From Spartobacteria bacterium (GTDB lineage: Bacteria; Verrucomicrobiota; Verrucomicrobiia; Chthoniobacterales; UBA10450), in assembly GCA_003134785.1 (NCBI GenBank), contig PLCN01000016.1:1-55439 (forward strand): a stretch of DNA of 55,439 nucleotides, in the 5' to 3' direction. Position numbers and translations under genes: made by a program. How positions within the stretch are numbered: the first letter of the stretch is position 1; the number at the start of each line of letters is the position of its first letter. The notes beneath the pieces are model-generated. The model was not told where the DNA came from. It saw nothing but the letters and a program-made list of their open reading frames with translations, and ran no database searches. Shown one piece after another: positions 44,984 to 53,588 of the stretch.

Positions 44984-46984
44984 ATGAACCGGATCGTCCT
45001 GTGGGTTTTCTTTTTTCTCTCATCGCTTAGTGCGCCCGCGGCCGATCCGCCATCAAAACCCCCGCTCACTCCGGCCGACAATCTTGTCGTCGACAGTATC
45101 CCGCCAATCCCGGGCGATCTGCCCGAGCAGGTTGGCCGCTACACCGAGTCGCGCGCGGCCGGATTCCAGGATTGGCACCCCACGCGCCCCGAGATGCTGA
45201 TCACGACCCGCTTCGGCGATACGAATCAGATTCATCGCGTTACGCAGCCGGGCGGTGCGCGCGCGCAACTCACGTTTTTCCCCGACCGCGTCAATGGCGG
45301 ATCGTTCGAGCCCACCAAAGGCGATTACTTCGTTTTCACGAAAGGCGCAGGCGGCAATGAATTCGATCAGAATTACCGTTACAATTTCTCGGACGGCGAG
45401 ATCACTCTGCTCACGGATGGCAAGTCGCGAAACTCCGCGCCCGTCTGGAGCAATCGCGGCGAACGCGTGGCTTACACCTCTACTCGCCGCAACGGCGCCG
45501 ACACAGACATTTACATTGAGTCCCCCGCCGATCCGAAGAGCGATCGCATGCTCGCGGAAGTAAAGGGCGGTGGTTGGGACCCCGTCGATTGGTCGCCCGA
45601 CGACAAGAAGCTCCTGGTGCTGGAAGAAATTTCGGCCAACGAAAGTTACCTCTGGTTGTTCGACGCTCAGACCGGAGAGAAAAAAGAAATCACGCCGCGT
45701 CCCGCGGAGGGCGCGGAAAAGGTGGCCTATTCGGCGGCGGTTTTCGCGAAGGATGGCAAAGGCGTTTTCGTCACGACGGATCGCGAATCGGAATTCCAGC
45801 GGCTGGCGTACATCGATCTAGCCACCGGCAAGCACACTTACCTTTTGCCGAACGTGAAGTGGGACGTGGATAATTGGGATCTGAGTCACGACGGCAAACT
45901 GATCGCCTACACCTTGAACGAGAACGGCGTCAGCACGCTGCACCTGATCGAGGTCGCGCCGGGAAATGGCACCGTGACGGCGCGGCCGCAGAAAGATCCG
46001 ACGTTTAGCCCTCCGCTGCCCGCCGTCGTCATCACGGGATTGCGCTGGCATCGCGACCCGAAGCAAGGCCTGCTGGCCTTCAATGTCGCGGGGGCGCACT
46101 CGCCGTCGGACGTTTACACCTGGTCCATCGCTGGCGGCAAGAACACGACGGCGCGCTGGACGGCGAGCGAGACGGGCGGCATTCCCGCGACGCGGTTTGT
46201 TGAGCCGGAGCTCGTGCGTTGGAAATCTTTTGATGGCAAAGAGATCACCGGATTCCTCTACCTGCCGGACACGGCGAAATTCCCCGGGCCGCGTCCGGTC
46301 ATCATCAATATCCACGGCGGCCCCGAAGCACAGTACCGTCCTGGCTTTCTCGGACGGAACAATTACTTCATCAACGAACTCGGCTGCGCGATTATTTTTC
46401 CGAATGTCCGGGGATCGAACGGCTACGGAAAAACTTTCCTGAAACTCGACAACGGTTTTAAGCGGGAAGATTCCTACAAGGATATCTCGGCTTTGCTGGA
46501 CTGGATCCCCAAGCGACGGGGCCTCGATGCCGAACGGGTCATGGTCACCGGCGGTTCCTATGGCGGATTCATGACGCTGGCCGTGGCGTCGAATTACGCC
46601 GATCGAATTCGTTGCGCGCTGGATGTGGTCGGTCCATCGAACTTCGTCACTTTTCTCAAGAACACAGAGAGTTATCGGCGTGACCTTCGCCGCGTGGAGT
46701 ACGGCGACGAGCGCGATCCGAAAATGGCCGAATTCCTCGAGCGCATCGCTCCTTTGAATAACGCGCAGAAAATCACCAAGCCGCTGTTCGTGGTGCAAGG
46801 CGCGAATGATCCGCGGGTGCCGAAGACGGAGGCGGAACAAATCGTGGCGACGTTAAAGAAACAGGGAACGCCGGTGTGGTTTCTCATGGCGAAAGATGAA
46901 GGCCACGGCTTCGCCAAAAAGAAAAATGCGGACTTCCAGTTTTACAGCACGGTCCAATTCATCCGGGAAAATTTGTTGAAGTAA
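44984..46984 (+). CDS. S9 family peptidase (prolyl oligopeptidase / acylaminoacyl peptidase type)
   Basis: 666 residues from ATG 44984 (MNRIVLWVFFFLSSLSAPAA, a clean signal peptide); the frame is open 10 codons upstream but that start would spoil the signal peptide. N-terminal beta-propeller with TolB/WD40-like blades (NSAPVWSNRGERVAYTS, DPVDWSPDDKKLLVLEE). C-terminal alpha/beta hydrolase: oxyanion region INIHGGPEAQYRP, nucleophile GGSYGGFMTL, Asp in VQGANDPRVP and His in DEGHGFAKK. It should cleave short peptides in the periplasm. Followed by a palindromic repeat shared with two other gene ends in the window. Confidence 0.94.
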   Translation: MNRIVLWVFFFLSSLSAPAADPPSKPPLTPADNLVVDSIPPIPGDLPEQVGRYTESRAAGFQDWHPTRPEMLITTRFGDTNQIHRVTQPGGARAQLTFFPDRVNGGSFEPTKGDYFVFTKGAGGNEFDQNYRYNFSDGEITLLTDGKSRNSAPVWSNRGERVAYTSTRRNGADTDIYIESPADPKSDRMLAEVKGGGWDPVDWSPDDKKLLVLEEISANESYLWLFDAQTGEKKEITPRPAEGAEKVAYSAAVFAKDGKGVFVTTDRESEFQRLAYIDLATGKHTYLLPNVKWDVDNWDLSHDGKLIAYTLNENGVSTLHLIEVAPGNGTVTARPQKDPTFSPPLPAVVITGLRWHRDPKQGLLAFNVAGAHSPSDVYTWSIAGGKNTTARWTASETGGIPATRFVEPELVRWKSFDGKEITGFLYLPDTAKFPGPRPVIINIHGGPEAQYRPGFLGRNNYFINELGCAIIFPNVRGSNGYGKTFLKLDNGFKREDSYKDISALLDWIPKRRGLDAERVMVTGGSYGGFMTLAVASNYADRIRCALDVVGPSNFVTFLKNTESYRRDLRRVEYGDERDPKMAEFLERIAPLNNAQKITKPLFVVQGANDPRVPKTEAEQIVATLKKQGTPVWFLMAKDEGHGFAKKKNADFQFYSTVQFIRENLLK

Positions 46985-46992
46985 CCTTCACG

Positions 46993-47056
46993 AGGAGCGG
47001 CGGTCTGCAATCCGCTGACTAAAACCAACGGCGGTTTGTAAACCGCCGCTCCTTGG
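46993..47056. repeat. Palindromic repeat, family 1 (copy 2, nested hairpin)
   Basis: Outer arms aggagcggcggt (46993-47004) and accgccgctcct (47042-47053) pair; inside lies ggcggtttgtaaaccgcc (47030-47047). The 27-bp block 47030-47056 is identical to 37531-37557. It directly follows the S9 peptidase gene. Confidence 0.85.
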
Positions 47057-47066
47057 GAAGAGCCGA

Positions 47067-47528
47067 ATGCGTCACGCCATGTTGTCAATGAATATTCGAA
47101 CCATAGTCGCAGCTCTTCTGATCGCGTTTTGTCTCGCGGCGAATGTTCGCGCCGACGAAGGAACGTTGCCGGACCCGAAGCTCACCCCAGGCAAGGTGGC
47201 GCGGAAGGACAACGAACGGAACGGCGTCACCGAAGAAATGGAGCGAAAGGTATTCGACCGCTATCGAATTCCCTGGCGGAGGCGGCTGGAATTCAAGGTC
47301 GATCACCTCATTCCGCTCGAGCTGGGCGGCGCGGACACGATCGATAATTTGTGGCCGCAAAGTCTCTACACCAAGCCTTACAATGCGCAGCGTAAGGAAC
47401 TGCTGACGCACCGCCTGCTGGCCCGCATCGCGTCCGGCCAGATGACGCTCGCGCAGGCGCAAGACGAAATCCGAGCGGATTGGATTTCGTGCTTTATCGA
47501 CCGACTCGGGATGATCTACCTGCGATAA
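47067..47528 (+). CDS. Secreted small HNH-like protein
   Basis: Up to 153 residues; ATG 47067, 47079 and 47088 are all possible. A signal peptide follows (TIVAALLIAFCLAANVRA). The body has a conserved VDHLIPLELGGADTIDNLWPQ-like segment: Asp-His, then a Gly-Gly loop and Asn-Leu-Trp-Pro-Gln, the core of HNH nucleases of the type annotated HNH endonuclease in Proteobacteria. A typical C-terminal third His is not obvious; TKPYNAQRKELLTHRLL carries a candidate His. An exported nuclease or a metal-binding non-nuclease are both possible. Single gene convergent with the secreted amidase-like gene. Confidence 0.72.
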   Translation: MRHAMLSMNIRTIVAALLIAFCLAANVRADEGTLPDPKLTPGKVARKDNERNGVTEEMERKVFDRYRIPWRRRLEFKVDHLIPLELGGADTIDNLWPQSLYTKPYNAQRKELLTHRLLARIASGQMTLAQAQDEIRADWISCFIDRLGMIYLR

Positions 47529-47561
47529 CGCTCGCTCTTCGAAAAGGGCGGCGATCGCTTT

Positions 47562-48116
47562 CTAGGAAGAGAATTTTCCGTAGACCGCGACCAACGGATA
47601 TTTGCAGCGGTTCTTCGTCCAGTAATCGCTGACGAAACCAGTCTTGGTCCGAATCACGACATGGCCTTCGCTTCCGTGACCGAAGACCAGCACCGAACCA
47701 ATGGGGGCCGCAAATTGATCGCGCACCGGCATTCGTTTGAAACCAAAATCGCGCACCAGCTCTTCACCCGCCTGGGAGGCATAATTGGTTTTCGGCAAAT
47801 GACTGATCACGCCGGAAGCGACCAGCGCCTCTTTCACATAATGCCAACAGCGAGCTTTCGAGCGCGCATTGGCGCGTTCCTGGGCGATAGTGGCTGCGCG
47901 CCGGAGTCGCGGGTCGAGGCGTGAATCGACTTGCGCATCAGGATGGCCTTCCGGCACCCAGTAATGGCGAATGATGCGGGCGGAGCTCGTCGACCCCCAC
48001 GAGTCCTGATAATAGAAGCGATTCCGGGAGGCAGCGAGGCCTTCGGATCGGACTTCTTTCATCGAGAGCGCCAGCGCGGAACCGCAAAGAAACACCAAGA
48101 GAGTAAAACGTAGCAC
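47562..48116 (-). CDS. Secreted cysteine-amidase-like protein (CHAP/NlpC-P60-like), paralogue A
   Basis: 184 residues if started at GTG 48116, which gives a signal peptide (LRFTLLVFLCGSALALS); the longer frame to 48275 lacks one. The body has RSKARCWHYVKEALVASGV (candidate catalytic Cys in CWHYV), GEELVRDFGFKRMPVRD, PIGSVLVFGHGSEGHVVIRT (candidate His) and FVSDYWTKNRC. Cys-helix followed by GSVLV and GHVxI is the layout of CHAP and NlpC/P60 papain-like amidases, which cut peptidoglycan peptides. A clear paralogue is encoded at 51620-52177. I infer a cell-wall role; the fold assignment needs a profile search. Confidence 0.75.
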   Translation of the reverse strand: MLRFTLLVFLCGSALALSMKEVRSEGLAASRNRFYYQDSWGSTSSARIIRHYWVPEGHPDAQVDSRLDPRLRRAATIAQERANARSKARCWHYVKEALVASGVISHLPKTNYASQAGEELVRDFGFKRMPVRDQFAAPIGSVLVFGHGSEGHVVIRTKTGFVSDYWTKNRCKYPLVAVYGKFSS

Positions 48117-48359
48117 GCAGTGTTTGTATGCAAGGCTCGTACCACCCTGACAAGCGTTTTCGGCCAGGTTTGAGAAACTTTTTTTGCTGTTACAGCAGTT
48201 CGACAAAAATAACTCTGAATTATGAGAAAATAGAGTACTTGCTGTAGTTAAAATACCTTCCACGCTTCCTTCCACCGTTGCTCATAACGCTCCATTGCTT
48301 TACTGGATTTCGGCTGCTTGGCGGCGCGCCGATCAAATAAGGACCTCCAATTCAAAGCC

Positions 48360-49331
48360 ATGATAGCTCAGTTCTCTGAAGAACAATTAAAGTCGGGTGA
48401 GTTCAAACGCCAGAAAGACGCGTTTCGTGATTGGGTGAAACGCGATGGTTCGTCGCCTTACAAACCGGAACGCGGCCGCTATCATCTTTACGTTTCGCTA
48501 GCGTGCCCGTGGGCGCATCGCACGATCATTCTCCGCAAGCTCAAAGGCCTCGAGGAGGCCATCGGCATGACCGTGGTCGATCCCGTGCGCGATGAACGAG
48601 GCTGGGCCTTTCGCAACGGTCCTGGCCACTCGGAAGATTCGATCAACGGCTTCAAATTTTTGAGCGAAGCCTATCGCGCGACAGACCCCAATTACCACGG
48701 GCGCGTCACCGTACCAGTCCTCTGGGACAAGAAGACGAAACGTATTGTCTCGAATTCCGACGACGACCTGCTGCGCATGCTCAACAGCGAGTTCAGCGAT
48801 TTCGCCACGAACAATTATGATTTTTATCCGCCCGATCTCCGCGATGAAATCAAATCCATCAACCAGCTCGTCTACGAGCGCGTGAATAACGGTGTCTACC
48901 GCGCCGGTTTCGCCACGCAACAGCGGCCGTACGAACGCGCCGCGAAAAGATTATTCGAAACGCTCGACCAGCTCGACGCGCAGCTCGCGGCGCGGCGCTA
49001 CTTGTTAGGCCAGCGCATGACCGAGGCTGACTGGCGCCTCTTCCCCACGCTCATCCGCTTCGACGCCGTCTATCACGGCCACTTCAAGTGCAATCTCCGA
49101 CGCATTATCGATTACCCAAATCTCTGGCCTTATCTGCGCGATCTCTACCAGCACGACGGCGTCGCCGAGACGGTGAACTTCGATCACATCAAGCGCCATT
49201 ACTACATGACGCACCATGAGATAAATCCCACCCGCATCGTCCCTATCGGTCCTCTGCTCGATCTCACCGCTCCGCACGCGCGCGAGAAATTGGAACCCGC
49301 GCACGCTCGCGCCGGGGACACGGCGCCGTAG
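48360..49331 (+). CDS. Glutathionyl-hydroquinone reductase / Xi-class GST (YqjG/ECM4 family)
   Basis: 323 residues from ATG 48360; an in-frame TTG at 48318 is less likely. The active site is YVSLACPWAHRTIILRKLKG with CPWA, followed by VVDPVRDERGWAF and TVPVLWDKKTKRIVSNSDDD, all hallmarks of the family. The helical C-terminal domain has LLGQRMTEADWRLFPTLIRFD and YPNLWPYLRDLYQ. These enzymes reduce glutathionyl-hydroquinones in quinone detoxification. In this organism the thiol donor may not be glutathione; that cannot be told here. Monocistronic between two unrelated genes. Confidence 0.93.
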   Translation: MIAQFSEEQLKSGEFKRQKDAFRDWVKRDGSSPYKPERGRYHLYVSLACPWAHRTIILRKLKGLEEAIGMTVVDPVRDERGWAFRNGPGHSEDSINGFKFLSEAYRATDPNYHGRVTVPVLWDKKTKRIVSNSDDDLLRMLNSEFSDFATNNYDFYPPDLRDEIKSINQLVYERVNNGVYRAGFATQQRPYERAAKRLFETLDQLDAQLAARRYLLGQRMTEADWRLFPTLIRFDAVYHGHFKCNLRRIIDYPNLWPYLRDLYQHDGVAETVNFDHIKRHYYMTHHEINPTRIVPIGPLLDLTAPHAREKLEPAHARAGDTAP

Positions 49332-49467
49332 CCTTTCGTGACGGCCTGAGGGCACGCCGTCTCCATCTCCGACCACCTAAGGAGTAGCGGCAATTTGTTT
49401 ATTCACCTGGGCATGCTATTGGCTCATCAGCAAGAATGCCTCCCGGCTGGTTGCTAATCCTGAATCA

Positions 49468-51582
49468 TTGGAATTTCCTCCAAGCGCGCGGCGCCGAGGG
49501 AGTTTCGCTGAGGAGTTGAAACCACAAGAAACAACTCGAATCGCGCAGGGCACATCGCTCGTCACGAGCGGCCTAGCGATCGCAATCGCTCTGGCGGTTT
49601 TGATCGGATGGATCTTTCACTTCGAAGTGTTAAAGCGATTCATCCCGGGCTCGATCGCGATGAATCCAGTAACGGCGTTTTGCCTGGTTGCCGCCGGTAT
49701 TTCCCTGCTCCTGCTGCGAGGGCGGGACACCGGCCAGACGCAAAAGCTGATTGGGCAGGCGGCCGCGGGGCTGGTCTTGCTCGCCGGCGCGCTCAGGTTG
49801 ATCTCAATTTTTTCCGGAGGGAATCTCGGGATGGAAAGGTGGCTCGTCTCCGACTCTTCCGGCGATGGAACGGGACCCACCGACCAACTTGTGCTGAGGA
49901 CAGTGCTCAGCTTTCTGATTACCGGCGCCTCACTCCTGCTGCTCGACGTGCAAACTCGCCGCGGCCGGCGGCCGGCAGAAATCTTGAGCGCTGTCACCGC
50001 AGTCATCGCGATTCTCGCCTTGGTGGGCTACTCCTACGGGCTCATTGGTTATTACACGACGCCGAACTACGTGCCGATGTCGCTGCCGGGCGCGATCGGT
50101 TTTTTGCTGCTGGCCACCGGGATTCTTCACGCCCGTGCCCGGGGAGGAATCATGGGCATCATCGTCAGCGACACGGCCGGCGGGATGCTGGCGCGCCGAC
50201 TCATTCCGCTCGCCATTCTTCTGCCGATTTTTCTGGGTGCGTTGCGGCTCGCCGGGGAAAAGGCGGGATGGTACGAAACGAAGTTCGGCGCCGCGCATGC
50301 CGCGACGGCATTTATCGTCTTGTTCCTGGCGGCGGTTTGGTGGACCGCGCGGATCTTATTCCGGGTCGACACCGAGCGAAAGATTGCCGAGGAACGCGCG
50401 CGCCGCCTCAACGCGGAACTCGAACAGCGCGTGGCCGACCGGACCGCCGAATTGGATTCTCTCAACAAGGATTTGCAGCAGGCGAGCAGAGCCAAAGATC
50501 ATTTCCTGGCTGCGCTTTCGCACGAACTTCGGACTCCACTCACACCCGTGCTCATGTGTGCCGCTTCGCTCGAGCGGGAGACAGCGCTCCAACCTGAATT
50601 TCGCGAGCAGCTCGGCATGATGCGGCGCAACGTGGAATTGGAAGCTCGGCTCATCGACGACCTGCTCGATCTCACCCGCATTTCTCGTGGCAAGCTCGAA
50701 CTCCAGTTGGATACGACCGACGTCCACTCACTCCTGGCCCACACCGAACAGATTTTCCGGAGCGATGCGCGCGAAAAAGGTATCGCTCTCCGCCTCGAGC
50801 TGGACGCTCGTGAGCACGCCGTCGCGGGCGATGCCGCACGCCTTCATCAAGTGTTTTGGAACATGGTGAAAAACGCGATCAAATTCACATCTGCCGGTGG
50901 ACAAGTAATCGTGCGCACGAAAAACGCATCAGGCCGGATTCGCATCGAAGTTCAGGATGACGGCATCGGCATCGATCCCAAAATCCTGCCCTCTGTTTTT
51001 GGCGCCTTCATTCAGGGAGACGCGGAAACGGGGCATACTGCCGGAGGCTTGGGGCTCGGCATGTCGATCTCGAAAACGATCGTCGAAATGCACGGTGGCA
51101 ACATTCGAGCGGAGAGCGCTGGAACCGGAGCGGGCGCCACCTTCACCGTCGAGTTGGACACGGTCAGCTCTTCGGCAACCGGGAGCGTGGCGGCAACCGC
51201 GGCTCCATCTCCATCGCGTAGCGCTTATCGCCTCCTTGTCGTCGAGGATCATCAGCCCACGCTGGATGTCCTGGCCCGGTTACTTCGCAAACAGGGCCAT
51301 GACGTTGTCACTGCGGGAACGGTCGAAGCAGCCTTGCGGTGTGCCGCTCAGGGGCGCTTTGATCTCGTCATCAGCGATATCGGTTTGCCCGATGGCAACG
51401 GAGTGGATCTCATGGTCCAGCTTACGAGAGAGTACGGTTTGCGAGGCATCGCTCTGAGCGGCTACGGCATGGAAGCCGACTTCGCTCGGACAAAGGACGC
51501 CGGGTTCCTCGCCCATCTGATCAAGCCAGTCGATTTCGAGCGGTTGAATCGCGTTCTCGAACAAGCTGCGCGTGCCGCGTAG
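49468..51582 (+). CDS. Hybrid sensor histidine kinase with multi-TM sensor and C-terminal receiver
   Basis: 704 residues from TTG 49468; there is no in-frame ATG before residue 63, so the true start is uncertain. About 7-8 membrane helices fill residues 30-295, with no large soluble sensor domain. A linker coiled coil (RIAEERARRLNAELEQRVAD-like) leads to HisKA FLAALSHELRTPLTPVLMC, and HATPase with NMVKNAIKFTSAGG, DDGIGID and GGLGLGMSISKTIVEMHGG. The C-terminal receiver (about 585-700) has VVEDHQPTLDVL, phospho-Asp in LVISDIGLPDGNG and Lys in LIKPVDF. It likely senses a membrane signal and passes phosphate to its own receiver. No output domain, so a partner regulator lies elsewhere. Confidence 0.93.
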   Translation: MEFPPSARRRGSFAEELKPQETTRIAQGTSLVTSGLAIAIALAVLIGWIFHFEVLKRFIPGSIAMNPVTAFCLVAAGISLLLLRGRDTGQTQKLIGQAAAGLVLLAGALRLISIFSGGNLGMERWLVSDSSGDGTGPTDQLVLRTVLSFLITGASLLLLDVQTRRGRRPAEILSAVTAVIAILALVGYSYGLIGYYTTPNYVPMSLPGAIGFLLLATGILHARARGGIMGIIVSDTAGGMLARRLIPLAILLPIFLGALRLAGEKAGWYETKFGAAHAATAFIVLFLAAVWWTARILFRVDTERKIAEERARRLNAELEQRVADRTAELDSLNKDLQQASRAKDHFLAALSHELRTPLTPVLMCAASLERETALQPEFREQLGMMRRNVELEARLIDDLLDLTRISRGKLELQLDTTDVHSLLAHTEQIFRSDAREKGIALRLELDAREHAVAGDAARLHQVFWNMVKNAIKFTSAGGQVIVRTKNASGRIRIEVQDDGIGIDPKILPSVFGAFIQGDAETGHTAGGLGLGMSISKTIVEMHGGNIRAESAGTGAGATFTVELDTVSSSATGSVAATAAPSPSRSAYRLLVVEDHQPTLDVLARLLRKQGHDVVTAGTVEAALRCAAQGRFDLVISDIGLPDGNGVDLMVQLTREYGLRGIALSGYGMEADFARTKDAGFLAHLIKPVDFERLNRVLEQAARAA

Positions 51583-51619
51583 CTCGCGGGGCCAGATCGA
51601 TCCACCGCAGTTTCGCGGA

Positions 51620-52177
51620 TTACCCCTTGGCGTAAACGCCGAGGAGCGCGGAATGGCACGCGCTTTTCGAACGGAAATCGCTGACGAAACCTGTCCTCGT
51701 TCGGATCTCCACGTGTCCCGGTTGGTTGCGGCCCTTGAAATAAACGAGCACGGAACCGATTGGGGCCTTGTATGGATCGCGGATCGGGAGCTTCTTGAAT
51801 CCGAAATCGCGGACCAACTCATCGCCGGCTTGCTTGGCCAAAGACGACGTCGGACGGGAAGTGACGACGCCGGACGCGACGAGCGCTTCCTTGACGTAAT
51901 GCCAGCAGCGCGATTTCGAGTGGGCGTGTGCGCGCTCATCCGCAATGGTGGCGGCGCGAGCAAGCTTCGGATCCAAGCGTGGATCGACCTTCGCCAGCGG
52001 ATAAACAATTCGCTTCGTCTGGTATTGATCGACTACCGGCGCCGAGACGGTCTTGCCGTTACGGTCTTTGAAGACGAACTGCGGTTTGAAAGTGAGGCTT
52101 TCGGTTCTGGCCGCAGACGCTGAAAGAGCAAAGGCACCGCCGCAAACAATAGCTATTAGGAGAATGAATTTTCGCAC
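51620..52177 (-). CDS. Secreted cysteine-amidase-like protein, paralogue B
   Basis: 185 residues from GTG 52177, chosen because AGGGGG lies about 9 nt upstream and a signal peptide follows at once (ILLIAIVCGGAFALSASAA). The body parallels 47562-48116 closely: VDPRLDPKLARAATIADERA, SKSRCWHYVKEALVASGV, GDELVRDFGFKKLPIRDPYK, PIGSVLVYFKG, GHVEIRTRTGFVSDF. The same Cys and His are kept, so both copies may be active CHAP/NlpC-P60-like amidases. The two copies flank the quinone reductase and hybrid kinase genes in the same orientation, so dispersed duplication rather than tandem. Confidence 0.75.
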   Translation of the reverse strand: MRKFILLIAIVCGGAFALSASAARTESLTFKPQFVFKDRNGKTVSAPVVDQYQTKRIVYPLAKVDPRLDPKLARAATIADERAHAHSKSRCWHYVKEALVASGVVTSRPTSSLAKQAGDELVRDFGFKKLPIRDPYKAPIGSVLVYFKGRNQPGHVEIRTRTGFVSDFRSKSACHSALLGVYAKG

Positions 52178-52353
52178 AGGAGCGCCCCCTATCCACTCTG
52201 TGGGGTCCATGCGCAAGTTGTTTTTTGCGATTTTTTCTCGAAAACAGTAACTGCTGGCCGGGCGTGAAATTGCCTCGATGATTCCATCCCCTTCTACTCA
52301 GGAGTTGTGGTTCCTCTTCGTTGAAAACATTCGGTTCTCGGCGAACTATCTGG

Positions 52354-53034
52354 ATGAAAAATCGCTCCGGTTCGATCGAGAGTCCGGCGCGCGCGATTTT
52401 GCGATTCACTTCCGCCGCTCTCACCTTCCTTTGCGCCGCCGGATGTGCCGGACCGATCAGATCGCTCTACCCGCCTCGGGCCGGAGAAACGCCGCGATCC
52501 GTCTATGTGATCAACCACGGCGCACTCCACACGGGCCTGGCGGTGAAGCGATCGGACATCCCACGCGGTATCTGGCCCGCTCAAAAGGATTATGCGAACT
52601 CCAAGTATCTCGAAGTCGGCTGGGGCGATGACGACGGCTACCGCAAACAGCTCACCGTGGGCATCGCGGCCAAGGCGTTGGCTGGGTCCGGGCGAACGGT
52701 GCTGCTCTCCGACGGATTCGACAACCTCCGGACGAAAATCAATGAGCCGCGCTTCACGGTCATCCAAGTCGATCTTTCCGCTCCTGGGTTCGCCCGCTTA
52801 TGTCGCAACGTCGAGCGAACCTACGCGCTTAACGAATCCGGCCGGCCCATTCGGCTGGGCCAGGGCTGGTATCGCGCTCGGGGCAGCTACTCCGCCTTCC
52901 GCACCTGCAACACGTGGGTGGCGGACGGACTTCGCCAAGCCGGCTGCCCGATTACTCCCGCGTACTGTCTCACCCCTGGTCCCCTGCTTTCCCAAACGCG
53001 AAAGTTTGGCCGCGTCCTTTCGCGAGTCCCTTAA
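52354..53034 (+). CDS. DUF2459 family lipoprotein
   Basis: 226 residues from ATG 52354; an in-frame TTG at 52321 is possible. N-terminal hydrophobic stretch ends in a lipobox-like LCAAGCAGP, so it is probably a lipoprotein. Domain segments HGALHTGLAVKRSDI, YLEVGWGDDDGYR, YSAFRTCNTWVADGLRQAGC and the terminal VLSRVP are those of DUF2459, a family first noted near urease genes and otherwise uncharacterised. Conserved His, Cys-Asn-Thr-Trp and Gly residues resemble NlpC/P60-type or permuted papain folds, making it the third possible amidase-like protein in 6 kb. No urease genes here. Confidence 0.82.
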   Translation: MKNRSGSIESPARAILRFTSAALTFLCAAGCAGPIRSLYPPRAGETPRSVYVINHGALHTGLAVKRSDIPRGIWPAQKDYANSKYLEVGWGDDDGYRKQLTVGIAAKALAGSGRTVLLSDGFDNLRTKINEPRFTVIQVDLSAPGFARLCRNVERTYALNESGRPIRLGQGWYRARGSYSAFRTCNTWVADGLRQAGCPITPAYCLTPGPLLSQTRKFGRVLSRVP

Positions 53035-53047
53035 AAAAACAAGGAAC

Positions 53048-53065
53048 GGCGGTTTACAAACCGCC
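53048..53065. repeat. Palindromic repeat, family 1 (copy 3, inverted)
   Basis: ggcggtttacaaaccgcc is the reverse complement of the family 1 core at 37531 and 47030, here preceded by aaggaac. It follows the DUF2459 gene by 13 bp. Confidence 0.8.
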
Positions 53066-53155
53066 GAACGAAAACCGGAGGACGCTTTGGAAACCACTTC
53101 GTTTCTGTGTTCGGCATACGTCCGACCGATCACGTCGCCGCCCCCACGCGCCTGA

Positions 53156-53338
53156 TCGATCGCCGCGTTTTTCCTCTCGAAATTCCTGAGCACGATCCTA
53201 TTCGGCATCACCGCTCACGATCCGCTGACTTTCTTCGCTGTGCCCGCCTGCCTGATTGCGATCGCCCTCCTAGCTGGCTATCTGCCCGCCCGACGCGCGA
53301 CCCGCGTCGACCCGGTGACGTCACTGCGATATGAGTAG
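53156..53338 (+). pseudogene. C-terminal remnant of an ADOP/MacB-type permease
   Basis: Frame from 53156 to TAG 53336-53338 reads FFLSKFLSTILFGITAHDPL, then two hydrophobic stretches and GYLPARRATRVDPVTSLRYE at the stop. This is the last ~60 residues of an ADOP permease like those at 1-6605. A stop codon at 53153 closes the frame upstream and no permease body is found, so it is a fragment. It is on the opposite strand to the intact permeases. Confidence 0.88.
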
Positions 53339-53478
53339 CGTGTCGCATCGGATCGTCAAAACGCTTGACGTCTTGGGTCGATTAACCGATTAATCAGATA
53401 CGCCTACGGGCCAAGACCTTAAGGGGGCCTCTTGATTATTCGCCAGCTTCGGCTGGTCAGTCAATGTCCCCACCATTT
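53339..53478. other. Gap between permease remnant and HEPN-like gene
   Basis: No coding sequence seen. A -35-like ttgacg (53365-53370) has only a poor -10 (gattaa) at 17 bp. The AT-rich palindrome gattaatc lies at 53388-53395. A strong terminator begins at 53479. Confidence 0.4.
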
Positions 53479-53512
53479 GGCGGTGCACGAAAGTGCACCG
53501 CCGTTTTTCTTT
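53479..53512 (+). terminator. Strong Rho-independent terminator
   Basis: Perfect 10-bp stem ggcggtgcac (53479-53488) with gtgcaccgcc (53493-53502), a stable GAAA tetraloop, then gtttttcttt. It points along the plus strand and lies 77-110 bp before the first good start codon of the next gene, so transcription arriving from the left should stop here. Confidence 0.93.
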
Positions 53513-53588
53513 ATGCAGTTACCCAGACCCCAAGGTACTCGCGAACGCTTCAGAGAGCACAGCGTTCCTCATTTTGGCGTGGCAGGAA

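Noticed and set aside
49332-49467. tRNA or attachment site in the gap before the hybrid kinase
   Set aside because: No cloverleaf, T-loop consensus or direct repeat could be found by eye.
53493-53588. GTG 53493 as start of the HEPN-like gene
   Set aside because: The codon is the first base triplet of the 3' arm of a strong terminator hairpin followed by a T-run, so an mRNA starting upstream would be ended there.
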